The position numbers and the translations under genes are program-made. From Pseudomonadota bacterium (GTDB lineage Bacteria > Pseudomonadota > Alphaproteobacteria > Rhodospirillales > Magnetospirillaceae), in the NCBI GenBank assembly GCA_021781575.1, contig JAJXWP010000006.1, positions 62,001-126,000 on the forward strand: 64,000 nucleotides of DNA, written 5' to 3'. Shown piece after piece: positions 8,354-17,728 of the stretch. The first letter of the stretch is position 1; the number at the start of each line of letters is the position of its first letter. A model generated the notes under the pieces. That model saw only the letters and a program-made list of their open reading frames with translations, did no database searches and had not been told where the DNA came from.

Positions 8354-10144
8354 TCAGATCGCACGCTCGGCTAGTCTGGCGATCTCCTCTCCGCTCAACA
8401 CTTCCCATTTCAGCAGCCCTTCGGCTACGGCGTCCAGCTGTTGGCGGTGTTCGGCCAGGATGGCGCCGGCACGGCCCATGGCGGCGTCCAGCAGCGCCTG
8501 GATTTCCCGGTCGAGAATGTGGCTGGTCGCTTCCGACCACGATACGCCCTGCTCTGGCGCTCCGTGCCACAGCAGCCCGCGGTCGGCTCCCATTCCCCAT
8601 TCGGTGACCATGCGCCGCGCCAGATCGTTCGCCATGCGCAGGTCGCCGCTGGCTCCGGTGCTGACCTCGGCCGGACCATACACCAGAAGCTCGGCGGCGC
8701 GTCCGCCCATGGCCACCGCCAGATCGGCTTCCAGGCGGGACCGGCGCAGGCTGGGCCGGTCCCGCTCCGGAAGCCGGACCACCATGCCCAGCGCGCCGCC
8801 ACGCGGCAGGATGGTCGCCTTGTGGATGGGGTCCGAGGCCGGGCAATGCAGCGCGACCACCGCGTGGCCGGCCTCGTGGACGGCGGTGTGACGGCGGTCC
8901 TCCTCGGTCATCGCCAGGGCCGGCCGCTCGTTGCCCAGCAGCAGGCGATCGCGGGCGGCGTCGAAATCGGCCATGGTCACCGCCGGCCGGCGGTGGCGGG
9001 CGGCGACGATCGCCGCTTCGTTGGCGAGGTTGGCCAGTTCGGCCCCGGTAAATCCGGGGGTGCCTCTGGCCAGCACCGCCAGGTCGACGTCAGGGGCCAG
9101 CCGCAGCCGGTCGCCATGCACCTCGAGGATGCGCCGCCGCCCCGCCAGATCGGGCGGCGGCAGCACCACATGGCGGGAGAACCGCCCCGGCCGGGTCAGC
9201 GCCTTGTCGAGGATGTCGGGCCGGTTGGTGGCGGCGATGACGATGACGCCGCTGTTCGGCTTGAAGCCGTCCATTTCGACCAGCAACTGGTTCAGCGTCT
9301 GGTCGCGTTCTTCGTGGCCGCCGGGCCCGCCGCCGCTGCGCGCCCGCCCCAGGGCGTCGATCTCGTCGATGAACAGGATCGACGGCGCTTTCTTTCGTGC
9401 TTTGGCGAAAGCGGAGCGCACCCGGGCGGCGCCGACGCCGACGAACATCTCGACGAAATCCGACCCGGCCATGTGGAAGAAAGGGACCCCCGCCTCGCCG
9501 GCGACCGCGCGGGCCAGCAGCGTCTTGCCGGTACCGGGCGGGCCCGACAGCAGCACGCCCGTGGGCACGCGTCCGCCCAACCGGGCGTATTGCCCGGGGT
9601 CCTTAAGGAAGTCGACGATTTCCCTCAGTTCGGCCTTTTCGGCCTCGCAGCCGGCGACATCGGCGAACCGCGCCGAATGGCCGACAGCGGCCCTGCCGGC
9701 TTGGCGAAGGCCGCCCATGCCTAGCCCGCCAAGGCGGTAGAGCAGGAAAGCGAGGCCGGAGAAGATGACGATATTGCCGACGGCGGCCAGGGCGATGGCG
9801 AACGGCAGGCTGCGGCCGGGCGGCAGGATCTCATCATCGGCGAAGGCCACCTCGACGCCGCGGGCGCTTGCTTCACGAGCCAGGTCGGCGGCGACGGCGT
9901 CGGGCAGCCGCGTGCGGCGGAGGACGCCGTCGCCGCCCAGCGCCGCGCCGTCATGATCGCCGTAGATGGTCAGCCGGCGCACCGAGCCCTGGTCGATACG
10001 CCGGCGCAGTTCGGAATAGCTTACATCCTTCGTCGGTGTTGCTGGTGCCCGTAAGGCCTGGACCAGCGGCCAGGACACGGCGGCGGCCAAGGTGAGCGCC
10101 ACGAGGATCGCCAAGGCGGCCGTCAATCCTCTGCGGGTGTTCAC
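8354..10144 (-). CDS. FtsH-type ATP-dependent zinc metalloprotease, short paralogue
   Basis: A 596-residue membrane AAA+ metalloprotease. Two membrane segments (about residues 8-28 and 112-136) flank a short periplasmic part. The AAA module has Walker A GPPGTGKT (201-208), Walker B ILFIDEID and the second region of homology [17 protein letters not shown]. The protease module has the zinc motif HEAGH (423-427) and an aspartate near 501. The GTG at 10144 follows a GGAGG site and is preferred to a longer upstream start. It is shorter than canonical FtsH (about 640 residues), with a short C-terminus and diverged contacts, so it looks like a secondary FtsH; no tilS or other usual ftsH neighbour is present. 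Confidence 0.9.
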   Translation of the reverse strand: MNTRRGLTAALAILVALTLAAAVSWPLVQALRAPATPTKDVSYSELRRRIDQGSVRRLTIYGDHDGAALGGDGVLRRTRLPDAVAADLAREASARGVEVAFADDEILPPGRSLPFAIALAAVGNIVIFSGLAFLLYRLGGLGMGGLRQAGRAAVGHSARFADVAGCEAEKAELREIVDFLKDPGQYARLGGRVPTGVLLSGPPGTGKTLLARAVAGEAGVPFFHMAGSDFVEMFVGVGAARVRSAFAKARKKAPSILFIDEIDALGRARSGGGPGGHEERDQTLNQLLVEMDGFKPNSGVIVIAATNRPDILDKALTRPGRFSRHVVLPPPDLAGRRRILEVHGDRLRLAPDVDLAVLARGTPGFTGAELANLANEAAIVAARHRRPAVTMADFDAARDRLLLGNERPALAMTEEDRRHTAVHEAGHAVVALHCPASDPIHKATILPRGGALGMVVRLPERDRPSLRRSRLEADLAVAMGGRAAELLVYGPAEVSTGASGDLRMANDLARRMVTEWGMGADRGLLWHGAPEQGVSWSEATSHILDREIQALLDAAMGRAGAILAEHRQQLDAVAEGLLKWEVLSGEEIARLAERAI

Positions 10145-10348
10145 GCGCTTTCCTCCGATAGAACGAGTGGCCCGCCTCAGGCACCTGCTTGCCAAGCGTT
10201 CGGGCAAGGCGGCCGGTCAGCGAATTGAAGTGTGGTGAGACCCCGGCGATAGTGCGGGCGCCATCATCGGAGTCTCACCACCGGTGCGCCCGAGCGAGTG
10301 TGCCGCAACCCCCGGCCGAAGGGGGATGCGCTGAAGAGGTAGCGGTGC

Positions 10349-11242
10349 TCAAGCGGCTCCGTAGGCTTCCACTTCCGCGAGGAAATGACGCACCGACGGC
10401 CGATGGTCGTCGCCGCGGCAGGCAACGGCCAGCACCATGGTGGCGTCGGCGTCGGCGATCCGGAGGAAACGCGCCCCCTCGACCTGGACGCGCCGCATGG
10501 CTTCGGGAACGATGGAGACGCCGACCCCGGCTGCCGCCAAGCCGACGATAGTCGACATCTGGTGCGCCTCCAGCACGACGCGGGGCAGGAAGCCGGCCGC
10601 CGTACAAAGGCTGATCACCTTGTCATGCAGGCCGGTACCGATATGCCGGGGGTGCAGGATGAATGGTTCCTCGGCCAATTGGGCAAGATCCACGGTTTGC
10701 CCTCCAGCCAGCCGGTGATCGGCCGGCAGCACGACGAACAGCGGTTCGTCCAGGACCGTCCGCATATCGATGCCCTGCGCCTCGCTGGGTTGACCGGGGC
10801 GGACGAATCCGATGTCGAGGCCGCTTTCGGCCAGGGCGCGCAACTGATCGGTGGTCGACATTTCGCACAGCGACAGGCGCAATTCGGGCCAGCGACGGCG
10901 GAACCGGCTGATGATCGCGGGCATGGCGGAGTTGAACGGCGCCGAGCCGGTGAAACCGATTTCGAGGCGGCCCAATTCACCGCGCGCCGCCCGCTGGACG
11001 GTCTGCCGCGCCCGCTCGGCCTGGGCCAAGGTGGCGCGGGCTTCCGGAAGAAGCAGGCGGCCGGCCTCGGTCAGGGCGACGTGGCGGCGGCTGCGTTCGA
11101 ACAGCCGTATCCCGAAGGTGGCCTCGAGGGCCTGGATCTGCAGGCTCAGCGGCGGCTGAGCGATCCCCAGGCGTTCGGCGGCACGGCCGAAATGCAGGTC
11201 CTCGGCAAGGGTGACGAAGGCGCGCAGATGCTTGAGTTCCAT
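10349..11242 (-). CDS. LysR-family transcriptional regulator
   Basis: A 297-residue LysR-type regulator. The winged helix-turn-helix lies at the start (MELKHLRAFVTLAEDLHFGRAAERLGIAQPPLSLQIQALE), followed by a linker helix and a periplasmic-binding-fold effector domain beginning LEIGFTGSAPFNSAMP. It is divergent from an MFS transporter gene, with a 92-bp shared upstream region that contains the near-palindrome ATATGCATTCGATAT at 11251-11265. That arrangement suggests that it controls the transporter. The effector is unknown. Confidence 0.93.
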   Translation of the reverse strand: MELKHLRAFVTLAEDLHFGRAAERLGIAQPPLSLQIQALEATFGIRLFERSRRHVALTEAGRLLLPEARATLAQAERARQTVQRAARGELGRLEIGFTGSAPFNSAMPAIISRFRRRWPELRLSLCEMSTTDQLRALAESGLDIGFVRPGQPSEAQGIDMRTVLDEPLFVVLPADHRLAGGQTVDLAQLAEEPFILHPRHIGTGLHDKVISLCTAAGFLPRVVLEAHQMSTIVGLAAAGVGVSIVPEAMRRVQVEGARFLRIADADATMVLAVACRGDDHRPSVRHFLAEVEAYGAA

Positions 11243-11334
11243 GCTGACTTATATGCATTCGATATCAGTAATCATCAACTCATACATTGACCGAATGAGA
11301 TCACAAGGCCCATGACGGTGGTGCTGTAAGGAGT

Positions 11335-12513
11335 ATGTCCGTGACCTTCGATCGCCCGCGTGCCGCCGTCACCATCGGCGGGTTCTGCGCTTTCCTCGAC
11401 CTTTACGCTCCGCAGGCGGTGCTGCCCCAGTTGGCGCGGGACTTCGGTATTTCGGCCGCTGCCGCCGGAAGCACCGTCGGCATCTCGACGCTGGCGGTCG
11501 CCGGCGCGGCCCCCTTCGTCGGGATGCTGGCCGACCGCCTGGGGCGCAAGATCACCATTGTCGCCGCAGTGCTGCTGCTCACCTTGCCCTCGATCATGCT
11601 GGTGCTGGCCAACGGGCTGGATCAGATCCTGCTGTGGCGGTTCGCCCAGGGACTGTTGCTGCCGGCCATTTTCTCGCCGGTGGTGGCCTATGTCAGCGAG
11701 GCATGGCCGCCGGACGAATCCGCCGATGTCATGGGCCTTTACGTTGCCGGTTCTGCCCTGGGCGGGTTTTCCGGCCGGTTCATCACGGCGCTGATGGCCG
11801 AACATTTCGGCTGGCGCAGCGGGTTCGCCGTGCTGACCTTGGTCACCGTGGCCTGCGGCCTGGCCATCTGGCGGTGGATGCCGACCGACCGGCGCCGGCT
11901 CCGCAGCACCGCCGGCGGCGGCTTCGTCGCCCTGTTCGGGCATCTGCGCAATCCGGCCCTGCTCGCCACCTGCGTCGTCGGCTTCGCCGTGCTCGGCTCG
12001 ATGGTCGCCACCTTCACCTATGTGAACTTCCATCTGGCGGCCCCGCCATACCGCCTCAGCACGGCGCAGCTCGGCATGATCTTCCTGGTCTACCCCATCG
12101 GTGCCGCCGCCGCTCCCGCCAGCGGGCTGCTCATCCGCCGCCTGGGGCGTCGCCGGGCGGTGGTTCTGGCGATGGCCGTCAGCGGCCTCGGCCTGACGGC
12201 AACTCTGGGCACCAGCTTGGCGGCGGTGATCGCCGGCCTGGCGCTGTTCGTCATCGGCGTCTTCACCGTGCAATCGGCGGCCATGGGGTTTGTCGGCCAG
12301 GCGGCGCGCTTCGCCAAGGCGACGGCGGTTGGCCTTTATGTCTGCAGCTACTATATCGGAGGCAGCGTCGGTGCCGTCGTGCCTGGCCTTTTGGTCTGGC
12401 GGACCGCCGGCTGGGCCGGTTGCGTGGCGCTGGTCCTGGTCGTCCTGACTGCCGCCGCGGCGGTGGTTTGGCGCACCTGGCGCGAAGCGCCGGCGTTCTG
12501 CGCCGCGGAGTGA
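11335..12513 (+). CDS. Major facilitator superfamily transporter
   Basis: A 392-residue membrane protein with about 12 predicted helices. Residues GMLADRLGRKITI between helices 2 and 3 match the MFS motif A, and a second copy-like RRLGRRRAVV lies between helices 8 and 9. The closest impression is of the YnfM/arabinose-efflux-like group, which are drug or metabolite exporters. It is divergent from a LysR regulator, a pairing common for efflux pumps under substrate control. Substrate and direction cannot be read from the sequence. Confidence 0.9.
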   Translation: MSVTFDRPRAAVTIGGFCAFLDLYAPQAVLPQLARDFGISAAAAGSTVGISTLAVAGAAPFVGMLADRLGRKITIVAAVLLLTLPSIMLVLANGLDQILLWRFAQGLLLPAIFSPVVAYVSEAWPPDESADVMGLYVAGSALGGFSGRFITALMAEHFGWRSGFAVLTLVTVACGLAIWRWMPTDRRRLRSTAGGGFVALFGHLRNPALLATCVVGFAVLGSMVATFTYVNFHLAAPPYRLSTAQLGMIFLVYPIGAAAAPASGLLIRRLGRRRAVVLAMAVSGLGLTATLGTSLAAVIAGLALFVIGVFTVQSAAMGFVGQAARFAKATAVGLYVCSYYIGGSVGAVVPGLLVWRTAGWAGCVALVLVVLTAAAAVVWRTWREAPAFCAAE

Positions 12514-12558
12514 ACTGGCCCGGCCGGTGCGCCTCCGATGATCGACCGGCATGTGGCC

Positions 12559-12581
12559 CCCCAGGGGTGGTCGCCCTGGGG
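12559..12581. other. Perfect 8-bp hairpin downstream of the MFS gene
   Basis: CCCCAGGG and CCCTGGGG flank a 7-base loop. There is no T-tract after it, so it is a weak candidate terminator for the transporter gene or a structure in the leader of the following dehydrogenase gene. Confidence 0.35.
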
Positions 12582-12650
12582 TTGAAGACGTTGACAGCCG
12601 ATGCCGCGGCGACGACCATGCGGTAACTCCCAACCCCCCGAGGACCTGCC

Positions 12651-14123
12651 ATGACTGCCGAACGCCCCGCTTTTTCCCTCAAGGATCAGTCCCTCCTGCA
12701 GAGTCGCTCTTTCATCGACGGTGTCTGGGTGGACGCCGATACGGGCCGTCGCTTCCCGGTCACCAACCCGGCGGACGGCACGCTGCTGGGCAGCGTCGCC
12801 GATCTGGGGCGGGCCGAGACCAAGCGCGCCATTGCCTCGGCCAATGCGGCATGGCCGGCCTGGCGCGACAAGACGGCGAAGGAGCGCGCGGCGCTGATGC
12901 GCCGGTGGTACGAGTTGATCATGGCCAACCAGGAGGACCTGGCGGTATTGATGACCGCCGAGCAGGGCAAGCCGCTGGCCGAAGCGCGCGGCGAAGTGGC
13001 CTATGGCGCCGCCTTCGTCGAATGGTTCGCCGAGGAAGGCAAGCGGGTCTACGGGGAGACCATTCCCACCTTCGCCGCCAACAAGCGGATCGTCGTGCTG
13101 AAACAGCCGGTCGGCGTGGTGGCGGCCATTACGCCGTGGAACTTTCCGATGGCGATGATCACCCGCAAGGTGGCGCCGGCGCTGGCGGTCGGCTGCACGG
13201 TAGTGATCAAGCCGGCCGAAGACACGCCGCTGTCCGCCTTGGCCTTGGCCGTGCTGGCCGAACGCGCCGGTTTTCCGAAAGGCGTGCTCAACGTCATCAC
13301 CACGGCCGAGCCGGCGGAAATGGGTGATGAACTGGCGACCAATCCGCTGGTGCGCAAGATCTCGTTCACCGGCTCCACCGAGGTCGGCAAGCTGCTGATG
13401 GCCAAGGCGGCCGGCACGGTGAAGAAGGTCTCCCTGGAACTGGGGGGCAATGCGCCGTTCATCGTCTTCGACGACGCCGATCTCGATGCCGCGGTGGCCG
13501 GAGCCCTGGCCTCGAAGTACCGCAACGCCGGCCAGACCTGCGTTTGCGCCAACCGGTTGCTGGTGCAAGACGGGATCTACGATGCCTTTGCCGCCAAACT
13601 GGTCGAAGCGGTCAAGGCGTTCAAGGTCGGCCCCGGCTTGGGCGGTGAAGCCAACCAGGGGCCGCTGATCAACGCCCAAGCGGTCGAGAAGGTCGAGCAG
13701 CATATCGCCGACGCGGTGGCGAAAGGAGCCCAGGTGGTCCTGGGTGGCAAGCGGCACCGGCTGGGCGGGACGTTCTTCGAGCCGACCGTGTTGACCGGAG
13801 TCACGCCGGCAATGGCGGTGGCGCGCGAAGAGACCTTCGGGCCGGTTGCCCCGCTGTTCCGCTTCACCACTGAGGATGAGGCGGTGGCGCTGGCCAACGA
13901 CACTCAGTACGGCCTGGCGGCCTATTTCTACGCCCGTGACATCGGCCGTGTGTGGCGCGTCGCCGAGCGTCTGGAATACGGCATGGTGGGAATCAATGAA
14001 GGGATCATCTCCACCGAAGTAGCACCGTTCGGCGGAGTCAAGGAGTCGGGTATGGGGCGCGAAGGCTCATCCCATGGAATTAGCGATTTCCTCGAAATCA
14101 AATACCTCTGTCTCGGCGTGTGA
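12651..14123 (+). CDS. gabD: NAD(P)-dependent succinate-semialdehyde dehydrogenase
   Basis: A 490-residue aldehyde dehydrogenase of the GabD group, oxidising succinate semialdehyde to succinate. Cofactor and catalytic marks are ITPWNFPMAMITRKVAPALA, the FTGSTEVGK nucleotide loop, the general base in LELGGNAPFIVFDDADLD, and the catalytic cysteine in NAGQTCVCANR. The final part FGGVKESGMGREGSSHGISDFLEIKY is typical of GabD. Length is normal. No gabT is adjacent, so the semialdehyde source (GABA, or a variant TCA cycle) is open. Confidence 0.92.
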   Translation: MTAERPAFSLKDQSLLQSRSFIDGVWVDADTGRRFPVTNPADGTLLGSVADLGRAETKRAIASANAAWPAWRDKTAKERAALMRRWYELIMANQEDLAVLMTAEQGKPLAEARGEVAYGAAFVEWFAEEGKRVYGETIPTFAANKRIVVLKQPVGVVAAITPWNFPMAMITRKVAPALAVGCTVVIKPAEDTPLSALALAVLAERAGFPKGVLNVITTAEPAEMGDELATNPLVRKISFTGSTEVGKLLMAKAAGTVKKVSLELGGNAPFIVFDDADLDAAVAGALASKYRNAGQTCVCANRLLVQDGIYDAFAAKLVEAVKAFKVGPGLGGEANQGPLINAQAVEKVEQHIADAVAKGAQVVLGGKRHRLGGTFFEPTVLTGVTPAMAVAREETFGPVAPLFRFTTEDEAVALANDTQYGLAAYFYARDIGRVWRVAERLEYGMVGINEGIISTEVAPFGGVKESGMGREGSSHGISDFLEIKYLCLGV

Positions 14124-14510
14124 GCTGAAATAGCAGCGGGCCGGGGTCGCCTATCCGGCTCGCTGGTATCAAGAAAATAGCTCTCGCTGGTCCTACCCAA
14201 TTCCATTCATTTCAGGCAGATACCAAACAGCCGGTATCTCGGCGCCCTGGCGGCGTGCCCCTCGCGGATGCTGTGGGCCGCCCGCCCGAGTCTTGCCGTC
14301 GTTCAACGGAGCGCCAACTGCTCCCCCTGTTCGCGCAGGGTAAACGTTTGTTCGAGAATTATTGCGCTATTTTCGAACAGGCGCCGAGCCCGAGCGGTGT
14401 TTGAGCCACGACAGGCGCGGAGGCGTCTGCCGTACTTGAAAGCTCCGGGCCGTTTTCGGAAGCGACGCCGTTAGTTCCGAACGGGGCCCAAACAGGAAAG
14501 GCGATACGCC
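14124..14510. promoter_or_regulatory. Upstream region of the dsr-like operon with a near-perfect inverted repeat
   Basis: No gene is supported in this 387-base stretch. The most distinct feature is an inverted repeat at 14349-14379: TGTTCGA and TCGAACA as perfect outer arms, extended inwards by AAT and ATT after one mismatch, around a 9-base centre. It lies about 130 bp before the start of the dsrM-like gene and is a candidate operator for that operon. The remainder shows no clear promoter by eye. Confidence 0.45.
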
Positions 14511-15701
14511 TTGGACAACGCGGAAAACACACGACAGGTCCTGTCGTACGTTTCGGTGGCCTATGCGGTGATGTTCTATGCCGCGGCCGCCGTTCTTCTG
14601 GTGGGATTGGCCCTCAAGATCACGCAATACCTGCGCGAGCCTCCGCGGCTGCGGCCGCCCGGCGCTTCCGGCGACGACAGCCGGTTCGGCAGCACCATTC
14701 GGGTGGCGACCGACGTGTTTCTCTTCCGCGGCACCTTCTTCAGTGACCGCGTGCAATGGATCTTCAGCGCCTTCTTCCACATTGGGCTGCTGCTGGTGAT
14801 CCTGCGCCATTTGCGCTATGCCCTCGAGCCCGCCTGGGTCGGCCCGTTGTGGAACGTGGTCATCGTCGCCCAGCCGCTCGGGCTATACGGCGGGCTGGTG
14901 ATGATGGCCGGCACAGCCGGCTTCTGGGCACGCCGCATATTCGACCCCGACATCCGCCGGGCGACCACCCTTTCCGATCATTTCATGCTGGGCCTGTTCC
15001 TGCTGATCCCGGCGGTGGGCTACATCAACAACATCCTCCATACCGACGTGATCGCGGTCAAAGAGTTCTTCCTCGGCCTGATCCGCGTCCAATGGACCAA
15101 CCTGCCGACCGACTCCATGCTGCTGACCCATCTGTGGCTGGTCGCCGTGATGATGGTGGCGTTGCCGTTCAGCCAGTTGCTGCATCTGGCCGGGGTGTTC
15201 GACAAAACGCAGCAGATGGACAACGGACGCAACACCAAGGCCCGTGCCGCCGTCGCCGGGGTGTTCGGCGTGTTGCTGCTCATTCCCGCCGCCTTCGCCG
15301 CCGGCCAGGTGGCGGAAGAGGGCTGGACCAGGCCGCAGCCGAATTTCGCCAAGCTGGCGCGCGCCCACAAGAACGACGACCCGACCGTGATGATCCGCAA
15401 CCACCCGAACTTCCTGATGAACGTACGGTCGATCACGGTCTATCGAGGCGTCCGGAAGGATATCAACAAGATCGAGAAATGCGTCGATTGCCACGCCGTC
15501 AAGGGTGCGGACGGGCAGCCGGTCGGCTTCGACAATCCGAAGCATTTCTGCGTCGGTTGCCACTACCGGGCGGCGGTTTCCATCGACTGCTTCGAATGCC
15601 ACAACTCCAAGCCGACCGGAAAGGACAAGGCGGCGTTGGATATGACGACCAAATTCGCGGCCCTTGCGCCTCGTTCCAACCAGAGGAGTTCCGAGCGATG
15701 A
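14511..15701 (+). CDS. DsrM-DsrJ-like fusion: NarI-type cytochrome b with C-terminal triheme cytochrome c
   Basis: A 396-residue inner-membrane protein. Residues 10-230 hold about five hydrophobic helices with several histidines, resembling NarI/DsrM diheme cytochrome b. A further helix at about 244-265 leads into a soluble part with three heme motifs: CVDCH (324-328), CVGCH (347-351) and CFECH (360-364). Three c-hemes behind one helix is the layout of DsrJ, so the chain reads as DsrM fused to DsrJ. The start is TTG after an AGGAAAGG site. The next gene overlaps by 4 bp. Quinol oxidation or reduction coupled to periplasmic electron transfer is inferred; the cytoplasmic partner DsrK is missing from the operon. 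Confidence 0.8.
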   Translation: MDNAENTRQVLSYVSVAYAVMFYAAAAVLLVGLALKITQYLREPPRLRPPGASGDDSRFGSTIRVATDVFLFRGTFFSDRVQWIFSAFFHIGLLLVILRHLRYALEPAWVGPLWNVVIVAQPLGLYGGLVMMAGTAGFWARRIFDPDIRRATTLSDHFMLGLFLLIPAVGYINNILHTDVIAVKEFFLGLIRVQWTNLPTDSMLLTHLWLVAVMMVALPFSQLLHLAGVFDKTQQMDNGRNTKARAAVAGVFGVLLLIPAAFAAGQVAEEGWTRPQPNFAKLARAHKNDDPTVMIRNHPNFLMNVRSITVYRGVRKDINKIEKCVDCHAVKGADGQPVGFDNPKHFCVGCHYRAAVSIDCFECHNSKPTGKDKAALDMTTKFAALAPRSNQRSSER

Positions 15702-16423
15702 GCGAGAGCTTCGAAGTCTCCCGCCGGGCGCTTCTCGGCGGGGCGGTTGCTTTCACCGCCGCCACCCTGGCCCCAGGGGTGGTCCTCTACGCCCGCTCGT
15801 CCGACGAGCCGGCGACCGGAGCGGTGCGCTGGGGATTGCTGATCGACGTTAACCAATGCAAGGGCGACTGCAATGCCTGCGTCGAGGCCTGCAATACCGA
15901 GTTCGGACTGGTCAGCCACGGGCGCCCCGATACCGATCCGCAATGGGTTCGCAAAGTCACGGTGACGGACCCCGAGACAGGAGTGAGCCAGTCCTTCCCG
16001 GTCATGTGCCAGCATTGCGCCCACCCGCCTTGCGCCGACGTCTGCCCGACCGGGGCGTCGTTTCGCCGAGCCGACGGGATCGTCCTGATCAACCGCCATA
16101 TCTGCGTCGGCTGTCGCTATTGCGAAATGGCCTGCCCATACAAGGCGCGCAATTTCGTCCATGAGAACGTCACCGATCAGAAACCTTACGCGCCGCGTGG
16201 CAAGGGAACCTCCGAGGCCTGCACCATGTGCGTGCACCGCATCGATGAGGGGCGTATTCCGGCCTGCGTTGAAGCCTGCGCGGCCAGCGGCCGCGCCGCC
16301 ATGCTGTTCGGCGACCTTAACGACCCCAACAGCGACATCGCCAAGCGGGTCGCCGCCGTCAACAGCGCACAGATCCGGGCCGATTTGCGGACCGATCCCG
16401 GCGTACGCTATCAGGGGCTTTAG
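15698..16423 (+). CDS. DsrO-like periplasmic ferredoxin with Tat signal
   Basis: A 241-residue iron-sulfur protein. The N-terminus has a twin-arginine signal (SRRALLGG, Arg at 9 and 10) followed by a hydrophobic stretch. Sixteen cysteines fall in four ferredoxin-type groups (54-65, 104-116, 136-146, 175-194), enough for four [4Fe-4S] clusters, as in DsrO, HybA and related electron-transfer subunits. It overlaps the upstream gene by ATGA and is followed 3 bp later by an NrfD-type membrane subunit, the order seen in DsrMKJOP and in Geobacter Cbc4-type operons. It likely relays electrons on the periplasmic face between the triheme domain and the NrfD-like quinone site. Confidence 0.88.
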   Translation: MSESFEVSRRALLGGAVAFTAATLAPGVVLYARSSDEPATGAVRWGLLIDVNQCKGDCNACVEACNTEFGLVSHGRPDTDPQWVRKVTVTDPETGVSQSFPVMCQHCAHPPCADVCPTGASFRRADGIVLINRHICVGCRYCEMACPYKARNFVHENVTDQKPYAPRGKGTSEACTMCVHRIDEGRIPACVEACAASGRAAMLFGDLNDPNSDIAKRVAAVNSAQIRADLRTDPGVRYQGL

Positions 16424-16426
16424 ATC

Positions 16427-17647
16427 ATGAGCACTCCCTCCGTCACCTATCACACCATCGACGGCCGCAACGCCGGCACCTGGGCGGTCCTCATCACCTT
16501 CATCCTGATGACCGCCTTGGGCGGCCTAGCCGCCATGTATACGGAACACAACGGTCATTGGGTCACCGGCATGACCAACCATGTCGTGTGGGGCCTGCCG
16601 ATCGTCATCGCCATCTTTCTTATCGTTTCATCCACCGGCTGCCTCAACGTCGCCTCCATCGGCTCGGTGTTCGGGAAGCAACCCTACAAGCCCTTCGGCC
16701 GGCTGGCCGGTGTCACCGCCCTGGCGGTGCAGGCGGGCGGCCTGGCGATCCTGGTGCTTGACCTCGGTCGTTCTGACCGGATCATCACCTTCGTCACCAA
16801 CCTCAACCCGACGTCCATTTTTTCACTGAACGTCTTTCTCTACAGCGGCTTCTTCATTTTCGTCGCATTCTATCTGTGGACGATGATGGACGGGCAGAGG
16901 ATGGACCATCTCTATCGTCCGGCGGCGCTGCTGGCCTTTACCTGGCGGTTGATCCTGACCACCGGTTCGGGCTCGATCTTCGGCTTCATGGTATCGCGCA
17001 GCGCCTATCACTCCACCCTGGTGGCGCCTCTGTTCATCGCGCTGTCCATGTCCTTCGGTCTGGCCATGTACGTGCTGGTTATGCTGTGGTTGAACGCCAG
17101 TACCGGTCGTAAGTATCCTTCGCCCGAGTTGCTGCGCCGGCTACGGATTCTGTTGGGCATCCTGGTCGGTGTGTCACTCTATTTCGTGGTGATCCACCAT
17201 CTTACCAACTACTACACGGCTGAACGCCGCGACGTGGAGAAATTTCTGCTGTTCGGTGACAATGTCTACGTACCGTTGCTGTGGATCGGCTTCGGCCTGA
17301 TCGGCAGCGTCATTCCCATGCTGATGGTGCTGCTGCCGGCACGAACCGTGGGTGGCGCCAAGCTTTCCCTTGGCGTGGCTTCGGCGCTGGTGGTGTTCGG
17401 CGGCCAATGCTTCATGTACGAGTTCGTCGTCGGCGGCCAGGCCTTTCCGGTGGAATTGTTCCCCGGCAAGATCGTCTCCTCGACCTTCGGCGACGGCGTG
17501 ATCGCCCATTACACGCCCAGCATTCCCGAGTGGCTGCTGGTCATCGGCGGCTACGGGGTGGTCGGTCTGATCATAACCGTGGTCATCTGGGCCTTGCCCA
17601 TGCTGCCGAGCAGCTTCGCCCAGGAGACATCCGACACGGCTCACTGA
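16427..17647 (+). CDS. DsrP/NrfD-like polytopic quinone-interacting subunit
   Basis: A 406-residue membrane protein with about nine or ten hydrophobic helices and no heme motif, typical of the NrfD / PsrC / DsrP superfamily, which binds quinone at the periplasmic side together with a ferredoxin subunit. It starts 3 bp after the DsrO-like gene. The operon appears to end here, because a strong hairpin with a short T-run follows at 17693. Proton or charge movement across the membrane by this subunit type is discussed for the family but cannot be judged from this sequence. Confidence 0.88.
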   Translation: MSTPSVTYHTIDGRNAGTWAVLITFILMTALGGLAAMYTEHNGHWVTGMTNHVVWGLPIVIAIFLIVSSTGCLNVASIGSVFGKQPYKPFGRLAGVTALAVQAGGLAILVLDLGRSDRIITFVTNLNPTSIFSLNVFLYSGFFIFVAFYLWTMMDGQRMDHLYRPAALLAFTWRLILTTGSGSIFGFMVSRSAYHSTLVAPLFIALSMSFGLAMYVLVMLWLNASTGRKYPSPELLRRLRILLGILVGVSLYFVVIHHLTNYYTAERRDVEKFLLFGDNVYVPLLWIGFGLIGSVIPMLMVLLPARTVGGAKLSLGVASALVVFGGQCFMYEFVVGGQAFPVELFPGKIVSSTFGDGVIAHYTPSIPEWLLVIGGYGVVGLIITVVIWALPMLPSSFAQETSDTAH

Positions 17648-17692
17648 ACAACGCAACTTCGACAGGGTTTCCGCGGTTCAGTGTGGGGGGGC

Positions 17693-17717
17693 GGGGAGCC
17701 TTCGGGCTCCCCGTTTT
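17693..17717. terminator. Rho-independent terminator between convergent cytochrome operons
   Basis: GGGGAGCC-TTCG-GGCTCCCC is a perfect 8-bp stem with a stable tetraloop, followed on the + strand by GTTTT. It lies 45 bp after the nrfD-like stop and 11 bp before the stop of the opposing cytochrome b gene, so it may serve both. Confidence 0.85.
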
Positions 17718-17728
17718 ACGTTCGGCAA

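Noticed and set aside
14756-16423. A 555-codon open frame covering the DsrM-like and DsrO-like genes
   Set aside because: Only its last 241 codons, from the ATG at 15698, encode the ferredoxin. The first part is an out-of-frame shadow of the fused cytochrome b/triheme gene, with arginine- and proline-rich nonsense composition.
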